Shown here piece after piece: positions 59,380-64,000 of a DNA stretch of 64,000 bases (positions are counted from its first letter, which is position 1; each line of letters opens with the position of its first letter). The notes below the pieces were generated by a model. That model worked only from the letters and a program-made list of their open reading frames with translations. It made no database searches and was not told the DNA's origin. This DNA is from Mesotaenium endlicherianum (Eukaryota; Streptophyta; Zygnematophyceae; Zygnematales; Mesotaeniaceae): positions 62,001 through 126,000 of the forward strand of contig WELA01006381.1 in the NCBI GenBank assembly GCA_009602735.1, written 5' to 3'. Position numbers and translations under genes: made by a program.

Positions 59380-62290
59380 TGAACTATTTGACGCTTGACT
59401 GCCTTTTTGGCCACAAAGACACGTGTACTATAGACTTCATTGCACCAAAGCCTGCTTGCTTATTATGCATTGCTTGTGTCGATGGTACGCACTCGATCTT
59501 CTACCGCACGACATAGTTCTAGGTTGATTGTTCACACTATTGTAGCTTATTTTTGTGCATTGACATTGACTTAACAAATAATGACATTGATAACCTCTGG
59601 CGATGCTACCCTGTATATCTTAGTGACATGTGCTAAAGCTATTCTTCAACATCGGCCCGGGTTTGTAGCTAAGCTCAGCTCGAGCGCCTAACCAAAAAAG
59701 GAACTCTTAGATTTTCTCCGACTTACTGTATTTGTAGGTGAATTTGACCTCAACTAGCTTTGTTGTGCACAAGGATGTCGTATGCGCCTAAGTCCGCAAA
59801 GTTATAAGAGTCTATTAATAGTACTTATTGCAATGAAAAAAGTAATGTCTTAGGGATACTTAAAGATTGTAATATACAACAAATATAATAAAGAGTAGAT
59901 ATTGTGATGTTCTTGTGAGAGATTGTGTACTAATAAAAATAAGCACTTGAAAGCAGAAAACTGGAAAAAAGAAAGCAGATAAAGTCCAACCCAAAGACAC
60001 AATGTGTAACTTTCTTAGCGTATTTTTTGCACTGATAGTAAGCATATGACTTTGCTCACCACAAGATAGGTCTTCAAGTGACTAGAAATTAGCCTGAGAG
60101 AAGGCGGATTGCTTTTTACAAATCTACCAAGTGATCTTGAAACACAAAAACGATATAAGCATTATGTTATTTATAATTGTGTGACTTACAGCTCGCCATT
60201 AAGGCCAGTGAGAGATGATGCTAGAGGATTCTTTGGGAGTTTTTATACTACGCTACGCCCGCAGATTATGCGTAGATGTAATGTATGTAAAGACAACCTA
60301 GAGACTTTTCATATTTCACACCCACACAAGTGAGTCAACGATCATGCTATATGCTATAGTTGGCCAAACTTTTTTTTTGTCATATGCCTACAGATATAAA
60401 CTCATAGAATATTTATAATGGTAGAAGGCTTCTCACACCCATTGCTTACTTAATTATCAAGTTTCAGCTAATTAGGTGCACATTTACTATGACAATTTAT
60501 GCTTTGGATGCTCTTAAGGATCTTAGGTTGGTATATTTAATGCATATGAAGTTAGTAATTACAATACATTACAAAAATGCCAAGGCCAACCTTTGAGAAG
60601 TCCGTAGGACCTTGTGAGTGGTTGCCGATTGTTCGCGCCAAGAGCCAAACGTATCTTTCACTAAAGTGCAAATAAATACAACCAAACATATGATACGATT
60701 TTGGTCGCATTAGAAAGCTTGCTAAACTGTCTACACTTTTGTGACTTGAAGTTTGCAAAAAAAAATTGAACGATATGGAAACTGCAGTGCAATGTGGCAG
60801 TGCAATGTGGCAATTTGTTGGTTACATCTATGCTTAATCAATACGCTTAAAGGTTGATTTCAGTCACTTGAAAATTAACTTTGGTCGTCACGTCTTTGAA
60901 TCAATAAATGATGACAACCTAAAATTTTGTTATAGCTCCTCTTATTAGCGGTCGACATATTAAAGTTATCTACCAATTTCACATGTTGATGCAGGTTTCA
61001 CAATCTTGTATCTAACTAGACAAATTTTAGAAAGAAGCCCGATGAGTTGTTCTCTTGTCATCCTCATTGTTCATCCTACTTAAATCCATCATCCTTATGT
61101 CCACTCCATTAGTTTGACAAAAATTAGCATGACCTTTCTCGCAACCTTTGGCCTCCGCTGCTAACCCGTCCAATTAGTCGGGCCGCATCACTTAGGCTGA
61201 TCCACGATTTGGATACTGTAACATTTGTTCTCAATTCACAACCGGGCTTGTGCCGTGACTACGTTGCCTCCTTAGCCTGACTGCCTACCGTGCCACCTTT
61301 ACTCTCCAACTCTATCTGTTGTATCTTCTAGGCCATCGCATCCTCACCTAGAAGCATCAGGTTGTAGTGCTTGTATTGGTAAGTGTTATGCTAGTATTTG
61401 AAGAGAGAACTAAGTGATCATATTTTTTCCCGAAATGTTACTTTCCAAAAAGCTACCCATTTTTGCAACCCAAATTGTTTTTTTTGCTATCCGCGGCGGG
61501 CGGAGTGAAACGGGGTCAGAAAGCGCATTTTATGCGATCCGACGGGTGGAGCGAGGGCCGTCCCACTCGCTTCAAAGGGAACAACGTCCAAATTGTATTT
61601 TTCGCAACGCCAACGGAGTCCGCGTTGCATTTCCTACTATATACTCATTGCGACAACGGACTGCATGGAGAGTGTACCGACGTACACTAGCAAGACTCGT
61701 GAGAGATCTATGAGAACTCGACACATACGCAAAGCTCTCATTTTTTAATCAAGAAAGGGGCTTAGAATTTTTAGACCTATATTACAAGTATCATAAAACC
61801 TTATCTTCCCACAGCTTAGCTATGTCTCACCTACACTCCGAGTGTGAGAAGAGCAAGAAAGTAGAACTTGAAACACTAAGATAACGTGTGAAGGCCCTCG
61901 AAATGACTGCACATATTGCTTGCCTTTTGGATATACCTGGGGTCGCCATCTCTAACTGGTAAAATGTTCAACTTCTCACGCTCGAAAGTATGTCGGTCGT
62001 CTCGCACAAGTCGCTTGTCCACCGCCCTCGTTTATACGCGGGTCGGCGGACTGGTAAGCTCCAAGTCGCGGCCTAAATGTGAATTTGGACATCCGGGCCA
62101 ATCCGGACGCATTTTGAACTTCTTATTTCCAAAATTTCACGAAACGAGGACGACAAGAGGTGGTCTCAATTTTATTTTCACCAGTCTCCATTTTGAGTGG
62201 ATTTGCTTGCATGATGAAGTTCCTGCCAGCCAACTCCAGCCACCTCCAGCTTGCTCCAGCTCCTTCTATCGCCTCGAATCTTGTGGGTGT
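59380..62290. other. Unassigned region, first part possibly a family A 3' LTR
   Basis: AT-rich DNA with no convincing gene or RNA gene. Its left part follows the family A purine tract and may be an LTR of unknown length. It includes a perfect 13-base tandem pair at 60785-60810. The last 400 bases are probably distal upstream sequence of the LHCB7-like gene. Confidence 0.45.
60785..60810. repeat. Perfect 13-bp tandem pair
   Basis: CAGTGCAATGTGG occurs twice without a gap or mismatch. Confidence 0.9.
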
Positions 62291-62298
62291 CGGTGAGG

Positions 62299-62392
62299 CC
62301 AATCGGGTGATTCATATCCCACCTTCAAGGAGACTGGCCAATCTCATGGTCAACCACTACGGATAAGTCACCTACGCTTACGGCACCCCAAT
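62299..62392 (+). promoter_or_regulatory. CCAAT cluster and GATAAG box of the LHCB7-like gene
   Basis: CCAAT boxes at 62299-62303, 62338-62342 and 62388-62392 (the last within the palindrome CCAATTGG), with a GATAAG I-box at 62362-62367. They lie about 130-220 bases before the start codon. The LHCII gene in this window has the same element types at a similar distance. Light control is inferred from the motif types. Confidence 0.5.
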
Positions 62393-62520
62393 TGGCCGAC
62401 CTTCCCTTGCACATTTCCGATGTAGTTCGCGACCTGTATCTCTGCCCCCCCTAGGTCTCAACATTGAGCTCACTTCGGCAGTGATCGTTGCCAGGAAGTG
62501 CTTTCTACCTTAGCGGCATC

Positions 62521-63638
62521 ATGGCTGCCCTTACCCTCTCTGGCTCCGCCGTCGTATTGAAGTCGGTTTTTCTTGGCAATGCCGAAAGGCTGAGCTCCGT
62601 AAGCAAGTCGCATGTGGCTGTCAGCAATGGCTCCCGTGTATTTGCAATGGCCACCAAGGTGGTGAAGAAGGTGACAGCCAGGGCCAAGAGCACAGGATCT
62701 GGTGGTCCGCAGACTTGGTTGCCGGGCGTGAACTTTCCTGCGCTGACAAATCCTGAGTGGCTGGACCGCAGGTATGGAATCCCCTAATCAGAACACTTCA
62801 AACAGAACGCAACGTGGTTGGCACCCTCGCTGGCCCTTGTACGTTCTACGCTGGGCTGCATGGATTTATGGCGGTCAATGTCTGACTTATTTTGATCTAC
62901 CTCTTTCTGCTTGCAGCCTTCCAGGCGACTTCGGCTTCGACCCTCTCGGTTTGGGTAAATTTTCCCTTCCTAGCTGTATACATTTTTGCCAATGCAGCAG
63001 TTACAGTTATTAAGTGGTCTCATCAGTGTCCCAAGTTTTAATTATTCCGCAAGTTGATGTATGGTTTCGGTGGGCTATGCTGACATTGGCCAATTTTGGC
63101 CGTGTCGGGTGTGACAGGGAAGGACCCAGCTGCCATTAAGTGGTACCGTGAAGCTGAGCTGATCCACGGCCGACTGGCGATGCTTGCTGTTCTTGGCATC
63201 TTTGTGGGTCAGTCTGTCTCTGGCATTCCCTGGTTCGAGGCCGGTGCAGCCCCTGGAGCAGTGGCTCCTTTCTCATTCGGCTCTCTGCTCGGAACTCAGC
63301 TGCTACTTACAGGTTGGGTAGAGACTAAGCGTGGTGTTGACTTCTTCAATCCCGGTACTCAGGCACTGGAGTGGGGTTTCCCGTGGTATGACGACGGGGA
63401 GACTGCTGAGAACTTTGCCAACAGCACTGGACAGCAGGGATACCCAGGTGGCCGATTCTTTGACCCTTTGAGCTTGGCTGGCAAGGTTCAGGGAGGCAAG
63501 TATGTACCAGACTTTGATAAGTTGGCAATCCTCCAGAAGGCAGAAATTAAACATGCCAGGTTGGCGATGGTTGCTATGCTCATCTTTTATTTCGAGGCAA
63601 ATGGTGGCCAAACTCCTTTGGGAGCGCTGGGCTTGTAA
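62521..63638 (+). CDS. Lhcb7: LHCB7-like chlorophyll a/b-binding antenna protein, three exons
   Basis: Exons 62521-62771, 62917-62954 and 63118-63638 with GT-AG introns give 269 residues. About 50 N-terminal residues look like a chloroplast transit peptide (Ser, Val, Lys and Arg rich, few acids). Then come [12 protein letters not shown], helix B with E110, H113 and R115, helix C with [10 protein letters not shown], and helix A with E239, H242 and R244 (E-I-K-H-A-R-L-A-M). The protein ends T-P-L-G-A-L-G-L. The words [18 protein letters not shown] and V-D-F-F-N-P match LHCB7 as I remember it. It is expected in the thylakoid membrane as a minor antenna. LHCA-type relatives are the main alternative. 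The first ATG in frame was taken as start. Confidence 0.88.
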
Positions 63639-64000
63639 ATATTAGATCGTATAACCTACTTCAACTCTATTTTATCAGGTCAAATGATGGCTCCCGGATA
63701 AGCTGTTGCTTAATAGTTCTATTGCCTTTCCAGCAAAGCGTGGTTTTGCTGCAGCCTTTTCATGGTCACCCACAGCTGGCTCATCATCAGAGTAGGTGTT
63801 GGCTCCAGCACTGGAGAACAGATTCTTTGGTGCTAGTACGTACATAGATTTATCGTGGGAAGGCCATACGTGAAGCATAATAGCTCTTGCCTGCCTCGTG
63901 CTTTTCTATATGCTGTGAAAACCTCAAGATTATGCAATGAGCACCCTTCAAAGGCTCACGTTTTATTGGTATCCTGGGATTCTTTGCATCTTCACGGGCA
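63639..64000 (+). other. 3' region of the LHCB7-like gene
   Basis: Contains the probable 3' untranslated region. No further gene is seen before the window ends. Confidence 0.5.

Noticed and set aside
60109-60333. Short open frame with two cysteine pairs near its end
   Set aside because: It is 74 codons long in AT-rich spacer and shows no family match or supporting context.
62488-62520. Upstream in-frame start for the LHCB7-like protein
   Set aside because: The frame is open, but there is no ATG before 62521, and the ATG there begins a typical transit peptide M-A-A-L.

Overview
The window looks like nuclear DNA of a green plant or, more likely, a streptophyte (charophyte) alga. Two spliced chlorophyll a/b-binding protein genes lie near its ends: an LHCII gene with eight exons (5516-7418) and an LHCB7-like antenna gene with three exons (62521-63638). 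The roughly 55 kb between them is almost entirely a nest of LTR retrotransposons, with a few single-copy stretches. Five LTR families can be told apart. I call them A/A', B, C, D and E. Assignment to a charophyte is inference. It rests on the antenna genes, the short GT-AG introns, and a retroelement-borne DNA methyltransferase of a kind I remember being reported from charophytes and dinoflagellates.

Layout. 1-4808: the 3' part of a Ty3/Gypsy element (A') ending in a PHD finger, with its 3' LTR and a partial second LTR. 4809-7418: promoter and LHCII gene. 7419-11520: mostly unassigned DNA with a DIRS-like gag remnant (about 9380-10230) and several perfect hairpins. 11521-17685: a nearly full-length chromovirus (C). 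17686-27780: family A copy 2, split by a family B element (19958-25088, TSD TTCCC). 27781-35959: a three-LTR mosaic (E) with no recognisable gag or pol. 35960-38275: family B fragment on the plus strand. 38711-43751: longer family B copy on the minus strand. 43752-59379: family A copy 3, split by a solo D LTR (44125-44627, TSD CCAAG) and a full-length D chromovirus (53749-59088, TSD AGGAC). 59380-62290: unassigned. 62299-63638: promoter and LHCB7-like gene.

The most remarkable content is family A. Its copies carry, in order, gag with zinc knuckles, a long Ala/Pro-rich linker, a retropepsin-like protease, a DNMT3-like cytosine-5 DNA methyltransferase, reverse transcriptase, RNase H and integrase. 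After the integrase comes a PHD finger, in the place where the neighbouring chromoviruses B, C and D carry a chromodomain. The element therefore couples a DNA-methylation writer with a probable histone-tail reader. All copies here are fossils with several breaks.

The two antenna genes are independent of the repeats. Both have CCAAT boxes followed by a GATA motif some 120-220 bases upstream of the start codon, an arrangement known from plant Lhc promoters. The retroelements of families B, C, D and E all use a primer-binding site reading (T/G)GGTATCGGAGC, a one-base variant of the usual plant initiator-tRNA site, which predicts the 3' end of the host's initiator tRNA. All statements come from reading the sequence. 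No database search was run, and identities and divergences are by-eye estimates.
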